In this document: positions 62,611-64,000 of the stretch, piece by piece
Numbering within the stretch: position 1 is the first letter of the stretch
Layout: each line of letters opens with the position of its first letter
DNA from: Laspinema palackyanum D2c
Lineage (GTDB): Bacteria > Cyanobacteriota > Cyanobacteriia > Cyanobacteriales > Laspinemataceae
Assembly: GCF_025370875.1 (NCBI RefSeq)
Contig: NZ_JAMXFD010000001.1
Coordinates: forward strand, 162,182-226,181
Reading direction: 5' to 3'
DNA length: 64,000 bases
Program-made: the position numbers and the translations under genes
The notes under the pieces: model-generated
Told to the model about the DNA's origin: nothing
Databases searched by the model: none
What the model saw: only the letters and a program-made list of their open reading frames with translations

Positions 62611-62664
62611 GGTAAATTATCATCCAGGATTTCCCCTAAATCATGGGTGTAATCCTTATAAATT

Positions 62665-62686
62665 AGGCCCCGACAGGGGCTTTTTT
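62665..62686 (+). terminator. Terminator after the deaminase-like gene
   Basis: GCCCC and GGGGC pair around GACA and are followed by TTTTTT. Confidence 0.85.
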
Positions 62687-62902
62687 GTGGGCCGGTGAGT
62701 AGATTTACGGAGTTGGGTGATTCGCCTAATCTGCTAAGGTCTAAGTCCATCTTGACAAAGTAGCGATCGGCCTCTTATTATTAAAAATAAGGGAGTCCTC
62801 CAAAAAATTAGTAAAATCACCCCTTAATCATAACCCTCCTGAGATAAAATCAGACGCTCTAAAACTCAATCCCTTAACTCGAACCTAACTCGTTCATAGA
62901 TT

Positions 62903-64000
62903 ATGCCCCGGAAAAAGAAAGAACCCAGTGGATGTGGATGTGCAAGCATTCCGTTTTCGGTAATTCTCCTATTTTTAGGGGGGAGTTATTTTTTATTCAC
63001 TCAGCGAGAACATTTGATCAGCCGATTGATACCCGAGGATGTCCGAGAAAATATTCCTTCGCAAATCGGTCAATTTATTCCCGAAGATTTACAAGCTAAA
63101 ATTCCCTTTCTGAAGGGGTTTGATTCAGCGGATGCAGAGGAAATAACTCAGACTTTGCCCGAGGCAACCCCAACTCCAGAACTGCCACCACCCCCACCAC
63201 CCCGGTTACCCCAAGCGCCAATTTCTAATCCCTCTCCACCCCCGCCAACGGCTGAAATTAAACCCCCAGGTAATTTACCCGAAAATCCCATAACCCCCTC
63301 CAATCCTCAAAGTCCTTGGGAAAAAAAAGCGATTCGAGGGATTTATTTTAGTCGCTACCAAATCACTAATAATGCAACGGAAGAAATGATTAGAGCGAGG
63401 GTCAGGTATTATCGCGATCGCGGGATTAATACCCTGATTCATGGCGTCTGGGGGAATGCTTGCACCATGTACAACAGTGCAGTTATGCAGGCAAAATTTG
63501 GCTATGAGAGTTGTCCCAATGAGTTTGAGGATAAATGGCTGGATTGGTTAATAGACGAAGCGCATAAACATGGCATGGAAGTCCATGCTTATTTTGAGAA
63601 AGGTATTAAAATAGATGAAAATAGTCCAGCATTCGATTTAGCCGTTCAGCGGGGATGGATTGTTCCGGGAGTGGACCGCACCCATCCCGGCGTTGACCAT
63701 TATGTTTTGAATGTTGGCGTTCCGGAAGTTGCGGAATTGTTCACCAATATTTTGGTGGAGTTTGTCACAAAATATCCCAAAATTGATGCGGTGCAGTGGG
63801 ATGATTATTTGGGATATCATGCCGAATTAGCGGGACAAGTCGATCGCACCCTGGAATTAACCAACTTTGTGAAGAAAGCGATTTCAGCAACAAAAGCCGC
63901 CAATCCATCGGTGAGTTTTGACATTTGTCATCATAATCCCTATTGGGCCAAACGCTACTTTGCAGCAGATTGGGAAAACTGGGGAGTCGATCGCGTGTTT
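62903..64000 (+). CDS. Glycosyl-hydrolase-like 10 (FenI-type) membrane-anchored protein, partial
   Basis: The gene runs off the right edge after 366 codons. From the ATG at 62903 the protein starts MPRKKKEPSGCGCASIPF, then has one membrane helix (about 18-34, SVILLFLGGSYFLFTQ), a region with repeated LIPEDVRENIPSQI/FIPEDLQAKIP phrases (about 41-70), and a Pro-rich linker (about 85-135). The catalytic-like barrel begins near residue 142: IRGIYFSRYQITNNATEEMI...RYYRDRGINTLIHGVW...DEAHKHGMEVHAYFEKG...AVQWDDYLGYH...VSFDICHHNPYWAKRYFAADW. This matches the 'glycosyl hydrolase-like 10' family (putative polysaccharide or peptidoglycan hydrolases). Expected location: periplasmic face of the membrane. 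Confidence 0.8.
   Translation, partial: MPRKKKEPSGCGCASIPFSVILLFLGGSYFLFTQREHLISRLIPEDVRENIPSQIGQFIPEDLQAKIPFLKGFDSADAEEITQTLPEATPTPELPPPPPPRLPQAPISNPSPPPPTAEIKPPGNLPENPITPSNPQSPWEKKAIRGIYFSRYQITNNATEEMIRARVRYYRDRGINTLIHGVWGNACTMYNSAVMQAKFGYESCPNEFEDKWLDWLIDEAHKHGMEVHAYFEKGIKIDENSPAFDLAVQRGWIVPGVDRTHPGVDHYVLNVGVPEVAELFTNILVEFVTKYPKIDAVQWDDYLGYHAELAGQVDRTLELTNFVKKAISATKAANPSVSFDICHHNPYWAKRYFAADWENWGVDRVF

Overview
The window is chromosomal DNA from a cyanobacterium, most likely a filamentous Oscillatoriales-type species. The evidence is a complete psbA (photosystem II D1), pipX-pipY, SepF, a light-repressed long-form ribosome hibernation factor, DUF3119/DUF3086 beside plsY, a group 2 sigma factor, DevCA-type exporter genes, and a very high density of the HIP1 octamer GCGATCGC. 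I could not run any searches; identifications rest on motifs, gene order and remembered family features.

Layout. 1-11,500: housekeeping and envelope genes (pentapeptide/TPR protein, hemC, GH108 lysozyme-like protein, glgA, LysM-M23 peptidase, plastoquinone UbiA prenyltransferase) with an 86-aa orphan HisKA-like protein and a repeat-filled gap at 9,965-10,344. 11,790-15,475: Ppx/GppA phosphatase, then a membrane protein that joins a Wzz-like N-terminus to a degenerate HNH domain, then a small secreted protein. 16,184-19,735: a lipid and envelope run (MlaE permease, DUF3119, DUF3086, plsY). 20,036-23,014: the leftward pipX-pipY-sepF-proC group. 23,434-27,956: chorismate-binding enzyme, EcfT, der and a lipoprotein. 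28,213-30,078: Uma2 protein and a GNAT/RHH toxin-antitoxin pair.

30,327-37,980 is the most distinctive part. An intact high-light-type psbA (Glu130) is followed by about 6.3 kb of accessory genes: an NB-ARC ATPase lacking its P-loop, an unknown membrane protein, DUF4160/DUF2442, DUF4926/DUF6883, a lone MNT nucleotidyltransferase and a 683-aa membrane-associated protein. The stretch ends in a fragment of a second psbA 3' end plus its terminator. That fragment is interrupted by a ~128-bp inverted-repeat element with a short target duplication, and the intact psbA supplies the empty-site sequence.

38,030-64,000: hpf/lrtA, lipB, devC-devA, an unknown four-helix membrane protein, a 1.7-kb gene-poor stretch, a group 2 sigma factor, a phospholipase D/HhH lipoprotein, a zinc-finger/RelE-like protein, a cysteine desulfurase, cydAB, a bifunctional kinase, an adenosine-kinase-like PfkB protein, rplY, three overlapping small unknown genes, purA diverging from an adenosine-deaminase-like gene, and the start of a glycosyl-hydrolase-like-10 protein. 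The purA, deaminase-like and kinase-like genes suggest a loose purine salvage neighbourhood.

No rRNA or tRNA gene, CRISPR array or complete transposase was found. Several families of small palindromic, MITE-like elements lie between genes. The strongest novelty candidates are the Wzz-HNH fusion, the psbA-bracketed island with its marked transposition scar, the orphan HisKA-like protein, and the small three-gene cluster at 59,027-59,824.
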